This document shows positions 12,639-24,937 of a DNA stretch of 29,193 bases, piece by piece (the stretch's first letter is position 1; each line of letters begins with the position of its first letter). A program made the translations under genes and the position numbers. The notes beneath the pieces were generated by a model, which was not told the DNA's origin, ran no database searches, and was given only the letters and a program-made list of their open reading frames with translations. This DNA comes from Lobulomyces angularis (lineage: Eukaryota > Chytridiomycota > Chytridiomycetes > Lobulomycetales > Lobulomycetaceae), in the NCBI GenBank assembly GCA_027604685.1, contig JADHYX010000280.1, positions 1 through 29,193 of the forward strand, written 5' to 3'.

Positions 12639-13651
12639 TTAATCCAAATGTTTTATATTATAATAAATCCCCATACTTTCTATAAAATTCTCTACCCGTA
12701 CTTCTTTATCATTTCTAGGTCTATTTTCTCTTCCTGCTTTTGATAAAGTATAGCTATTTCTAATATTTGTTTTGATTGTTCCAAATGCTAACTCAATTGG
12801 ATTGAAATATTTTCCTTTTGGTGGTAAAAGTAATATTCGTGCTCTTTTGGACTCTATTGTTGCTTTGGCTTCCGGATTGTAGTGCTGTTTAGAAGGATTT
12901 TTACACCTTCCTGCTTTACCAAGTCGATCCCATATTACTACATCTCCTTCCCGTAAACATGGAGACAAAATTTTTTTAACATAATCCAAAAATTAGCAAG
13001 AGTTGCATTCTCTGTCGAAATGAGTGGAGCATGAACAATTCCTTCCATTCTAATTGCTAAATAGAATGTCCACCGTTTTCTATGTCGTTTACGTTGTCTT
13101 GATATTCTTTTCCCTCGTAGACTTCTACCATAACTACGGGCTTCATTATCATAAACAAAACTTTCATCCATGTATACTCGTTTTTTCATAGGTATATCTG
13201 ATAGAGCAGATATGAATTCTCTAGTTTCTTGTAAAACCCGATCATCAGGATAGTTTTCAGGTTCATCTGATACTTTCTTTCTAGTAATCTAGGGTTTACA
13301 AAGATAGTTTGATATCGAACGAGGTTCAACAATATTATTGATATGAGCTGAAGCTTGTTCATCTGTTGCTGTTGGATGTTTCTTGTAAAAGTCGATTAAC
13401 TTTTGTTGTTGGTCAGGAGTTAATCGCTCTTTACGACCTGTCTTCTTTAGTGGTTTCACATTTTTTAAAGTAGACCGTTGACGTCTCCAGTAAAAAAAGG
13501 TGCTTCTTGAAATTTTGAATTTAGAACATATAACTGAAATAGAATCTCCTTTTCGAAACGCGTAAAGAGCAGATAGTTTAACTTGTTCAGAATGGTGTTT
13601 ACGTTTAACAATGGTTGTATATTCTTGAGATAATGAACTTGGTTGAGGCAT
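12639..13651 (-). pseudogene. Tc1/IS630-type DDE transposase, degraded
   Basis: The ATG at 13651 begins MPQPSSLSQEYTTIVKRKHH, followed by a helix-turn-helix (VKLSALYAFRKGDSISVICS, then SRSTFFYW). An in-frame TAG at 13289-13291 interrupts the typical linker just before ITRKKVSDEP. The frame then runs through the first catalytic Asp (VYMDES). A 1-nt shift at the T5 run (12988-12992) leads to the second Asp (VVIWDRLGKAG) and the Glu (GKYFNPIELAF), 44 residues later. This spacing is longer than the DD34D/E of classic Tc1/mariner. If intact, the enzyme would cut at the TIRs and insert at TA. The shift could in principle be a -1 recoding site, but together with the stop codon decay is more likely. 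Confidence 0.85.
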
Positions 13652-13688
13652 TTTTAAGGGTGGCTGAGTTACGTTCAAAAATATTTCT

Positions 13689-13729
13689 GGAAAACTAATT
13701 CGATGTTCAAAAAGATAATGCGCAAGCAC
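13689..13729 (-). repeat. right TIR of element 2
   Basis: 41 nt identical to the right TIR of element 1 (1300-1340), followed by TA. The transposase-strand frame is open through this TIR, but the first ATG lies inside at 13651. Confidence 0.9.
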
Positions 13730-13880
13730 TATTTAACATTCATTCAAAATATATTTTTAGATAATGTTTTACAAAATTGAACTAAACTATAAAAAAAAAA
13801 AAATGAAAATTAATGGGTATATATGCCAATAATGTTTATTTAATTGAAATATATAAAAAATGAACATCGATACATATTTT

Positions 13881-14264
13881 TTAATTCTTTTTCTTCCCAA
13901 ATGAAAAGAGACTTTTGACTTCAAAAACCAATTCTTTGACAAAAGTTCCAAAAAACTAAAAATAAAAAAAAAAAATTATTCATAGAATTAAGATATATTA
14001 CAGAAGCAATGAATTTATTAAAGATTTTTTATGTAAACTTACTGTTGGTGGTTTTGAAGGGGAAGCGAACTCTTCGGTGAGGTTTTTTTTTAAACCTTTA
14101 AAGCCAGATTCTCTGAAGGTTAAATAATGAAAATGGGTATCTTTTGCGAACGTTTGGAAAAGTGAAGATTTGGAGAGATACTGAACAATAAATCGATGTA
14201 ACGGAGCACTAGTTAAGTTCATGGTATTTTGCTTTAAAAAATTAGAAAATCTAAACATATTCAC
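13881..14264 (-). CDS. small protein, 98 aa, possible mitochondrial presequence, unknown
   Basis: Exons 14043-14264 and 13881-13955 join in phase 0 through an 87-nt GTAAGT..TTTAG intron. The N-terminus (MNMFRFSNFLKQNTMN) is basic and hydroxylated without acidic residues, as in mitochondrial presequences. The C-terminal part (SPSKPPT, then FFGTFVKELVFEVKS) is amphipathic and ends in a lysine cluster (FGKKKN). I do not recognise a family. It is transcribed away from HSP90, with which it shares the intergenic region 14265-14836. It could be a small mitochondrial membrane-associated subunit (inference only). Confidence 0.55.
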
Positions 14265-14836
14265 TGTTGGAGTTGATAAAAGTGATAATAAAATATGAGT
14301 TTTTATGTAAAAAATGCTTAAGTTTTTTATTGAATTTGAGTTTTAATTCCACGTAAATGAAAAAAAAAAAAGAAAAAAAATAGGGTTTTCAAGAGAAGGA
14401 TGGGAAATGGCTTGTAAAAAGGATAGCTTGCTGTTCAGTGTTGGGAGTAATGATGCAAGGGAAGCAAACCCGTAAATTTTGGATTTATTAGTTGTACTTC
14501 AGCGGCCTACTCGGGCAGTAGGTCCCGTCAAGGTACTGAACTACTAAAAATTAACCATGATAATGTTATTGGTAATTGCCTCAGCAACCACTCTTCTATT
14601 CTTGATAATCATCAGTAGCATCACTCTTGCAGTTTGTGCTGCATCAATGCCAATCTTCCAATTTTTAACCAAATCTTCCAATTTTTTCCTGCTCCTTGTA
14701 GAAGAACTTGGAAGGAAATTTTGGAGGGTTTTTTACAATAAAAAGGTCAATATTTCCCTTCAAAAAAAAATAAAAAAAAAAAATTAACTTTTTTTATAAT
14801 TTCTCAACAATTAATTAAAAATCTTTCATAGTCAAA
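14265..14836. promoter_or_regulatory. HSP90 upstream region, divergent promoter
   Basis: 572 bp lie between two divergent genes. It contains a GC-richer hairpin island (14449-14546) and a hydrophobic-looking ORF of doubtful value (14557-14787). A direct repeat AATCTTCCAATTTTT occurs at 14652-14666 and 14672-14686. I do not see a perfect nGAAnnTTCnnGAAn heat-shock element. GAA/TTC half-sites are scattered (for example 14700-14720), so heat regulation is plausible but not shown. Confidence 0.45.
14449..14546. ncRNA. candidate structured RNA upstream of HSP90
   Basis: An unusual GC-rich island in this AT-rich window can fold. TTCAG (14498-14502) pairs with CTGAA (14536-14540), extended by GTAC pairing with GTAC and TAGT with ACTA outside. 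The inner stem GGCCTACT pairs with AGTAGG-TCC around a CGGGC loop (14503-14524). On the plus strand AAATTTTGG (about 14475-14482) resembles an Sm site. ATGATGC and CTGA are weak C/D-box look-alikes. No snRNA, tRNA, SRP or RNase P consensus was recognised. It may be a small RNA or a structured 5' leader. Confidence 0.3.
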
Positions 14837-17246
<2,410 letters not shown>

Positions 17247-17737
17247 ATTATATTCAAATAACATTTTTTTTTAATACTATATATATTTAAATTGTTTCTT
17301 ATATTAATGTAGTTTTGTTTTTTTAATAAAAGATATTTGTTTTTTTTTTTTAAATTTATCAAGTTTCAGCAATTCTGTACGATATTAATAAGGTCCGTTT
17401 GGCAATAATCTTTATTTTACATGTTTCAAGTTTAAACATAGCATTACTAATATAATATATCAATATAAGATCCTACAGATACTCTTGATACTTAATTAAA
17501 TTGAAATGGAACTTATGTAGCCTCAAGTAAATCATTTACTTTGAATAAAAAAGATTTTATTGGGATGTAGTTATGATTTTTCAAAACGGCAAAATAAAAC
17601 CTACTTTTGGTGTTAAAAATATTAAAACTGTTCTATATCAGTATAATCTTTAAAGGGTTTCATATTAATTTCATTTATGATGCTAAATAGTCATATTAAA
17701 ATTTTTAGCTTAAGTTTTTCTAAAAAAATTTCTATAT
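17247..17737. other. intergenic region after HSP90
   Basis: Poly-T runs follow the HSP90 stop, with AATAAA at 17325-17330 (TTTTTTAATAAAAG), a plausible polyadenylation signal. The remainder to 17737 has moderate complexity but stops in all frames. No gene is supported. Confidence 0.5.
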
Positions 17738-18064
17738 TTATTGATGGTACTTTGAATTTCTTTTTTTTATTTTTTCTTGGACTTCATTTGATTGATTTTT
17801 AGATTTACTTGAGCTTCCAGATGTATTTGAACTACTTGGCTGTTCAGGTTTTGCTTTACTTCTTTCATTTCTTTCATCCTTAACTGCTGCCTTCCTTAGA
17901 GTTTTATAATTAGCAAAATCCCAACTTTTAACTGCTGACTTCTTTAGAGTTTTATAATTAGCAAAATCCCAACTTTTTTCTTTTTCAAGATTCGAGTTTT
18001 CACTTATTTCTACAAATTTCCAAAGTCTCAAATTACCTTTGATCAAAATTGCCTCGCAGCACAA
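17738..18064 (-). CDS. hypothetical protein with 16-residue tandem repeat
   Basis: An open frame of 108 codons with a directly repeated 16-residue unit (SWDFANYKTL followed by K/R-K-S/A-AVK). It then has a Ser/Asn/Lys-rich low-complexity tail (SSSNTSGSSSKSKNQSNEV) ending at 17738. The start is uncertain. The listed ATG has no clear context, and another frame just upstream (LKDLEIQYQTSQRS, about 18055-18110) looks coding but could not be joined by a clean splice. The basic, serine-rich composition suggests a nuclear or RNA-associated protein, without domain support. It could be a gene remnant. Confidence 0.35.
   Translation of the reverse strand: MCCEAILIKGNLRLWKFVEISENSNLEKEKSWDFANYKTLKKSAVKSWDFANYKTLRKAAVKDERNERSKAKPEQPSSSNTSGSSSKSKNQSNEVQEKIKKRNSKYHQ
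17881..17977. repeat. two-copy 48-nt tandem repeat
   Basis: Copies 17881-17929 and 17930-17977 share a core of about 30 identical bases (TTTATAATTAGCAAAATCCC and flanks). Because 48 is a multiple of three, the repeat preserves the minus-strand frame and encodes a duplicated 16-residue motif. Confidence 0.85.
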
Positions 18065-18587
18065 TTGAACGTTGGGAAGTTTGATACTGGATTTCCAAAT
18101 CTTTCAAAGCGTGTTAGAAGAGAATATTAGTAATATACAATTAGCTTATTTCAATATATAATGAATTAGTTTGTGTTTTGTCCCAGATTATTCTCTGAAG
18201 TCTTTGTAAAAGTCTTTATAGAAGAAAGAGAGACTTCTAAAATTAATATGCTACAAGTTAGTGTTGTTGAATATTATTTTCAGTAGTTTTTTTCACCTAT
18301 AATGGAATTGTTTACTAAATTTTAATTGGAAATTTGCATTTTTGCAGCTTTCAACTGTTTGTTGAAAGTTACAAGTTTCGCACGAAGTCCCGCCAAATAT
18401 TAAGAAAATTACAGCAATTACTGCAACTAATTTTCTTTTATTCTATCGCTCCATCCCGTATTCCTTTTTTCAAGTTGCCAAAATTCACAACAGTGAGGAG
18501 TAACTTGATGGAGTAACTGAAAAAAAAAATTTTTTTTCAAAATAAAAAAAAATAAAAAATAAAAAATTATAAGTGTATAGAAAATAT
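18065..18587. other. gap with coding-like fragments, no resolved gene
   Basis: The plus strand shows two short open stretches, 18174-18285 (PRLFSEVFVKVFIEERETSK) and 18347-18516 (FQLFVESYKFRTKSRQIL). I could not splice them in phase. The minus strand shows HQVTPHCCEFWQLEKRN around 18430-18510. A perfect 8-bp inverted repeat (CTTTCAAC 18348-18355, GTTGAAAG 18361-18368) lies here. It could be a degenerated gene or transposon remnant. Confidence 0.3.
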
Positions 18588-20708
18588 ATGTTACTAAAGT
18601 CGAATATATTTTTACTGTTTTCCACTGTTTTTTCAGCAAAGCACATTCAATTTACTCATCTAACAGATTTACATTATGATCCTTCTGTAAAGTTTTATTT
18701 TTAATTGATTTCTTTTTTTTTTTTCTAACAGCATTAGTTTAGAAAAAATGCTGATGAAAAGCAACACTGTCATAGTGGACATATTCAGAAAAGCAATAAT
18801 TTTGGATCTCAAAAATGTGACACTCCTTTAAACGTTATTGTAGAAACTATAAAAGCTATAAAGTCCTTGAACACCCAGTTAATTTTTTGGACTGGAGTAA
18901 TTTTTTTTTTTAAATAGAAAAGAAAAAAAAATAATAAATGACAAATAAATTATATATTAGGATACAGCAAGGCATGATTCCGATCAAAATTTAAAGAGGT
19001 CCCCAGAGGAAAGTTACTCACAAAACAGTGATATCGCTAAAATTTTTATCGATTATGATGTAAACAAAGAAAGTTTAATAGTACCTTCCATTGGTAACTG
19101 GGACGTCTGGCCTCCTAATAGATTGGGAGATGGGCCAAACATAGTACTGGAAAAAATTTATGCTTCTTGGTAATATTCCTTTTTTTAATTTTAAATATTT
19201 CATTTTAGGGAACCTTTATTACAACCTGATACCGAAATAGGAAAAAGAATTAAAGAAACCTTTCATCAAGGAGGTGTTTTTTAACTGCTTTATTTTTTTT
19301 ATATAATAAATGTTTTTTAATTTAATAAATTTAGGCTGGTTTAGCGTTCCTTTAGACGTTCACCAGATTAGCATAATTTCACTTAACACAATTTACTGGT
19401 TTGCAGAAAATGATGCGGTGGAGGATTGCTCCTTAAATATTAATGACACTATACCAGGAGACAAGCAAATATCTTGGTTAAGAAAAGAATTAGAATCGTT
19501 AAAGGCAAGGAATTTTTCTGCATTTTTAATAGGACATGTTCCACCTATTGATTTACAAAATCAAATGTTGTATTACCCTAACTGTTATCACCATTTTCTT
19601 GAGACTTTGGACCTTTTCAAAGAAGTTTTAATTGGGGAATTTTTTGGACACATAAATAAAGACACTTATATGCCATTGTTAAAGCTAAATGATGAAAATA
19701 ATGTGGATCCCAATGTTCCAAAATTGAAGTTGATTTCATTAAATGAAAATTCTTTAAATGATTTTGATTTTGAGAAATATTCCATAATTAATGGTACAAA
19801 AAAAAATAGAAAACTAAATAATACCAAAAAAAAAAAAAAACAATCAAAGAAAGGATAATTTTTAATGAATATTTTTTTATAATAGTCTTACAAACCTCAG
19901 CATCAGTTTTACCTGTTTTCAATACGGCATTTAAAAAGGGAGTTATTAGTTTAAAAAATGAAAACAATGAACAAGAGAATGAATACTTTGTAAAAGAACA
20001 ATCGCAGTTTTATAATGATTTAAGAAAATCAAATTTAGTTAATACTTTTAAATTTGAAGAATCTTGTCAAACTAGGGAAACTTTTTTTTTGGCAACGTAA
20101 AAATACATAAGATTTATAACAATTGTAATAATTAATTAATTTTAGTCTTAAGCCTAGAGATTTACAAGGTTGGATAAAGAAAAGTCAAGAATCTAGTCAA
20201 TCTGAAACGGATTTGAATTTGTTTCGACGCTACCTGGAGTGTATTCAAGTAACATTATTTTTTAATTAATAAAAAAAAAAGATTGTTTATATATATTTTT
20301 GTAGGTTCATACGGAACGCAAATACTTTGACAGACTAGTCTTATCAAAAACTGGAATGATTTTATTTGGAGGATTTTTGACATTTTTCTTCTTTGTATGC
20401 ATTCTGGGAATTTATTTATATACAAAGCATTTGGAAATTGTTGAAGGTAGATAAAAGAAAAAAGTGTTGGAATTTGAAAAATAAATTTTTTTATTTCCTG
20501 GTTAGGTGATCAATCGGAAAGGCAACGATTACTTTTCAGACCAGTAACTTCTGGTAGAGATCGTTACCCAGATGAATCACCAACTCAAGGCAGTAGTTCT
20601 ACTCTTTATCCCAATAAAATAAAAACTTCACTTGGAAAAAAAGGTAGTTTGAAACTTAAACAATTGACTAAATCCAACAGCAAAAGTAATTTAAATCAAA
20701 ATAATTAA
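18588..20708 (+). CDS. PPN1: endopolyphosphatase (PPN1-like), type I membrane form
   Basis: Nine exons join in phase to 549 aa: 18588-18686, 18738-18896, 18961-19169, 19209-19273, 19335-19793, 19886-20096, 20146-20248, 20305-20446, 20506-20708. A signal peptide (MLLKSNIFLLFSTVFSA) precedes a calcineurin-like phosphoesterase domain. Its metal motifs are HLTDLHYDP, TGDTARHD (across an intron), IGNWDVWPPN, IGHVPP and FGHINKD. The YYPNCYHHF segment and GNWD in place of GNHD fit the Ppn1/acid-sphingomyelinase-like group. Family role: cleavage of long polyphosphate chains in the vacuole. Oddly, a transmembrane helix (MILFGGFLTFFFFVCILGIY) sits near the C-terminus with a basic cytosolic tail, while yeast Ppn1 is anchored N-terminally. 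An acid-sphingomyelinase-like enzyme is the alternative. Confidence 0.85.
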
Positions 20709-21021
20709 ACTATTTTATTTTAATATTTTTTGGTTAACTTTTTTAATAGTATCTATTTATTTTTTATATAACTACTGGGAGACTAGACTTAATTGTACCA
20801 TCTGGTCTCTCTTTTTTACAATAAAAAATTTTTAAAACTAGTTATTTTATTCTCTTTTTATTCTAATGAAACAGTTATTTAATTTTATTTAATATTGCAT
20901 TTTAAGTATTATCATTATCTTTCTTTTTTTAAAAAAAAAGAAAAAAAAGATTACTCTAATAAAAAATAAAAACCTTAAAAAAAAAAAAAAAATTAAGGTT
21001 GCTTGTTTTATTTTTTATATA
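20709..21021. other. convergent 3' intergenic region with A-rich hairpin
   Basis: The PPN1 gene and the minus-strand fusion gene converge here. An inverted repeat AACCTTAA ... TTAAGGTT (about 20971-20999) surrounds a poly-A loop, and both strands carry A/T runs. Possible polyadenylation signals: AATAAA on the plus strand at about 20965 (AAAAATAAAAA), TTTATT on the other. No gene is seen. Confidence 0.5.
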
Positions 21022-24000
21022 TTAAATAATTAAATTATATTCCTCCCATAAACAAGAAAGATCAAAATTATCAAAATTTTCATTTTTTTTAAAATTAATA
21101 ACTTTTTGATTCCCATTTTCGTTGGTGATTGCTTTATGAAATAAATAATTTTTTAGTTTTAACTTTAGCTTCTCTTCGGCTTCAGAGTCTTTTTCAATTT
21201 TTTTTAATAAAATAAAATTTAATAGTATTTTGACGTAGATGTAGTGGTTAAGCTCCAAGTACTCCAAAAAAAAAATTTTTTTTTTTGCGAGATTAAAAAA
21301 TTGATTTTCAATATTTCTTAATAGTAAATTGTAAGTATCCTTTAACTTTATAAATACTTCTAATTTCTTTTTTTTTAAGCTTGAGTTTTTTGAAGAAAGA
21401 TTGTTATTAAATTGTAAAAAGTTTAATAAATTTTCTAATTCCAAATGAGTAATTAAAGTTAAAATCAAGTTATTTTGAATAATTAAATCTAACTGTTTTT
21501 TTTCCTTAATTTCAATATCATAATCAATTGTTTCATTTAAACAAGTTTTTAATAATTCAATATGTGTGTCAAAAACATTGCAATTATTTAAATCGTTGAA
21601 ATTTTTTAATTTAAAACTTTTAAATTCATTTAAATTCATTAATATATGGTATATTAAAGTATTATCCACTTCCTTTTTTTTCTTTTCTTGCATAAATAAA
21701 ATTAAACTAAATTTAAAAAAAATGTTCTAAAAAAAAAAAATTGAATAAAAGTAAAATAAAAAACAAAATATTTTTTGATTTTATGAACAAACCTTTGAAA
21801 GAATATTATTCACATAGCAAAATCGCTTCAAATTTACCTCCAGATTTCTAAGTTCATCCAAATTTAAAAAGCGCTTAAGTCCAACCAATATTAAACCAAC
21901 CAACGCAATCGTTTCAGCTTGAACTGAATGGGCTGAATCCTTTTCTGTAAAGTTAAAGAAAGTACTTTCCCAAATAAATTTAAATATCTCAAAAGAAAAT
22001 GCAAACTGGGCTTTTATTAGTAAAATTTTTCCATATTCAAACAAAATTGTAGTGTAAAAATTTTCAAACTTATTTTTTTTTAACTTGATTTTTTTTTTTT
22101 TTAATTTGAATTTTTTTACATCAAAATCATAATATTCATGTAAAAGTTGGAAAAGAATTTTATCACTTAATTCCAGTTCTCCTATACTTCTATACACTTT
22201 GTATAGGCAATACTTGAATACTGGCGAATTTCTGTTTTTGTAAAATTTTACAAATATGTTAATAAGACAATCATTTAACAACTTTTTTCACCTTTTACTC
22301 AAATAATATTGATTAGTTATTGATACAATGCTAAATATCAATTCATTGTAATATGAGGAAATCAAATCCAAATCTAATATAATAACTTTTTCGTAACAAC
22401 TAGAGTATAAGTCAACTTTAAGCTCATTAGAAATTTCACTATAAGCATCAGCACAAAAGGAAGCAGAGAAAATTGGATCTGCAACATGAAATAGTTCTGA
22501 AGTTAAATCCTTTGAGCTTTTGGTGGAAAACCAAACCGTTAATGCAAAAACTGAAACTGGTGCTCTTAATCCATCACCATTTCCAACTATCGTTAAAAAT
22601 TTTACACCTGCTAACTTTGGATTCCAGTGCTGAAAAGGTTCGTGTGGTATATATACAATGGATTTTAAAATAGTTGACAGAACCAGACTCTTGTTCTAAA
22701 ATAGGGCATTAAAACTAATCGCTATTTTGTAGAAAGGTACATTACCCATATAGAAAGTAAAAAATAACATCCCATTAAAAAATAAAAATTTTCAAATACT
22801 CTGTGTTTTATATTATATACATCGAATTTTAATGTTAACGAATTTTGGTTGAATAAATTTAAGTTTGAATTCATATCATTTACAATTTTGAGTTTTATGT
22901 CTAAAAGTATATTAAAAGATGTCATCAAATTAGTCCCACCTTTAACCACTTTCTCATTATATACATTAAATAGTCCCCTAATTTAGGTAAAAAGTCAAAT
23001 TAAAATTAAGCAACACAGGATAGAATTCTATTTTTACTTGAAGAATAGGGACTCAGCTTCATATAACTGTAGTTCCAAATGAGACCAATAATTTATTATT
23101 GTACTATCACTATCCGATTTTTGTTCAAATAAATATTGACCAGTCAAAATCGTTGGTAAAATTTTTGGGTTTAAATTATTTTCTTTAAGTCCATTATGAA
23201 GATTCTTTAATTTAGATATACTTTCGTGTGCAATGTTCATTTGCTCCATTAAAGAAGCTAAATAGTATGAGTCATTTGTAAATAAATATTGCACCACATG
23301 AAACTAAAAAAATAAGTTATTTTTTTCTTTTTTTAAATGATATCTAATGAAAATTCTTAAACCTACCTGCAAATAAACAAAATAAAAAATAAGAACGCCA
23401 GCCTTTTTAAGCTTTTCTGCTATAGAACAAGAAGTTTGAAACTTTACATCCCAGTCAGTATAATAATCCGAAAGGCAATTTAAATCAAATTCTATTGCAT
23501 TTAAATCAAAGTCCCAAAATAATTTAAATGACTTCCTTAAACAAAAAATATTCTCTTCTTCCAAATACAAAAAGGCATTATCCAGTGAAAGGCCAGAGTA
23601 GATAAATTCCTTAGTGTAAGGTAATATTAATGAGTGTTCAATCATATCTATATCAATATTAAGTTCCATTTTTTTATCAGACTCAAGTTTTTCACAATGT
23701 ATATCGGTTGAAGTTCCCTGAAAACTTTGATTATAATTATCCAACAATCTACTACCTTCCGTAACCTCATCCTCTAAAATAGTAAGATATCCAATGTTGA
23801 CCTCCTTTGCGTGAAACCACTTCAAAAATGAAAAAAAAAAGGTTTCTATCCACGAAAAGATGAGTGAAATTAAACAAAACAATGTAGAAGAAAGAGAGTT
23901 CTTAATAAAGATAATGCGAAGTGAGATTTCGATAGTTGTCACCTAAAAAAAAAAAAATAGTTAACAAAAAAATTAAAATTGTTAAGTCTGTTAAATTTTT

Positions 24001-24362
24001 TTTATTATTACCAAGGTAAAAAAAACTGGAATATTAAAGATACAGGCAATTTTAAAAAATTTTTTATTTTTGAACGAAAGTAAGGTTGACAAGCGCAGAA
24101 GCAATAACACCAGTTGATCCAGAACCAACGAGAACTTCAAAAAAAATATAAGAAATACAGTTGCCACCAATATTTCTATCCAAGAAAGTAGGTATATTTG
24201 AGAAGAATACTTGTCTTTTATAAGCACTTCATCACTTCTTTGGTTTGAGGTAACTCTTACTTCAGAATTTGTCGTTGTTTGAGTGAAATTTAAGGAATTT
24301 ACAGAATTTACATAATTTACAGAATTTACAGAGTGATTAATTACATCTGACACTGAGGCCAT
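21022..24362 (-). CDS. MENTAL-like membrane domain fused to TTC39/IML2-like protein, 995 aa
   Basis: Seven exons (24012-24362, 23367-23942, 23038-23303, 22746-22977, 22327-22695, 21793-22281, 21022-21726) join in phase. After a Ser/Asn-rich N-terminus come four hydrophobic helices (about 57-150). The last contains ISLIFSWIETFFF, matching the LAWIETWF region of the STARD3/STARD3NL MENTAL domain, which anchors proteins in late endosomes. The helices are followed by a linker, not by a START domain. From about residue 225 to the end the sequence resembles TTC39/IML2 (DUF3808): YEAESLFFK, KGGTNLMTSFNIL, GNGDGLRAPVSVFAL, SPVFKYCLYKVYRSIGELEL. Both parts lie together in the single exon 23367-23942, so the fusion is not a splicing artefact. 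Two introns remove in-frame stops (TAA at 23034-23036, TGA near 22298). The C-terminal 235 aa are Lys/Asn-rich and divergent. Confidence 0.65.
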
Positions 24363-24937
24363 GTATTTAGAGGTATCTAATTTAGTTAAATTTTATTGTT
24401 TTAAAAAAAACACAAAATTTATATTAATTTTTTTTTAAAGTTGAAACTTATGTGTTTAATTGTACAAAAAAATTTCAATAGATAAATTGATGGACACTTA
24501 AAATATCTTGAATTGATAAATTATAAAATTGACAACTGAATGATGGTTTATATTTATTCTAAATCAAATTTCTTGCCACCCATTACTTAAGTGACTATTT
24601 AATTACTTTTTGGCTTGAGTTTTTTACCAGCTGGAAACAAGCAATTTAACTTTAAATAGAACATCTTAGATATTAACATTTTTTGCACTTCAGATTCTTT
24701 GAGGAACCACTTCTAAACTTAAAAGAAAGAAACTAAATAAATTTGTGCAGATAAAATAAAAATTTTTCAAGGATTTACTTAAAATAACTTAAGCTCTTAT
24801 ATTTACTCTTCTATTATTGTGAGAGTTAAATTGAATTTTTATCAAATAATATACAAAAAAATTTTTTTTTTTTTTTAATTTTAAGTTAATCCAGTTTGTA
24901 AGAAAAGATTTATATAAAACTATATGTACTAATAAAC
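24363..24937. promoter_or_regulatory. divergent intergenic region
   Basis: 575 bp between the ATG of the minus-strand fusion gene and the ATG of the PPR gene. It holds poly-A/T tracts and otherwise unremarkable AT-rich sequence, presumably with both promoters. No RNA gene or ORF is seen. Confidence 0.5.

Larger units (their letters stand above)
11219..13731. mobile_element. Tc1/IS630-like TIR element 2 with decayed transposase and cargo
   Basis: The ends are 11221-11260 and 13689-13729, bordered by TA on both sides (11219-11220, 13730-13731). The outer 27 nt of both TIRs are perfectly inverted, while the inner part of the left end has diverged. The right end is identical to that of element 1. 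The 2.5-kb body holds, from left: a spliced coiled-coil protein gene (+), a TIR-like internal sequence (11999-12044), a 68-aa ORF (+), a converging 77-aa coding region (-) and a DDE transposase (-). The transposase carries a nonsense codon and a frameshift, so this copy is probably no longer autonomous. Confidence 0.88.

Noticed and set aside
13289..13291. TAG as a reassigned sense codon
   Set aside because: Only the damaged transposase would need it, and every host gene is explained with the standard code.
14557..14787. Hydrophobic 76-aa ORF upstream of HSP90
   Set aside because: It has a hydrophobic start but ends in poly-A-encoded lysines, lies in the promoter/leader of HSP90, and has no splice or family support.
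20971..20999. Bacterial-style terminator hairpin
   Set aside because: The genome is eukaryotic, the loop is poly-A, and the stem is only about 8 bp. It is listed only as a 3'-region inverted repeat.
21781..22281. Separate Integrator-subunit-7-like gene
   Set aside because: First impression from helical repeats. An in-phase intron and alignment with the TTC39 layout make it part of the fusion gene.
22473..22673. Plus-strand ORF opposite the fusion gene
   Set aside because: Antisense shadow of the exon 22327-22695, which carries the conserved GLRAP segment.
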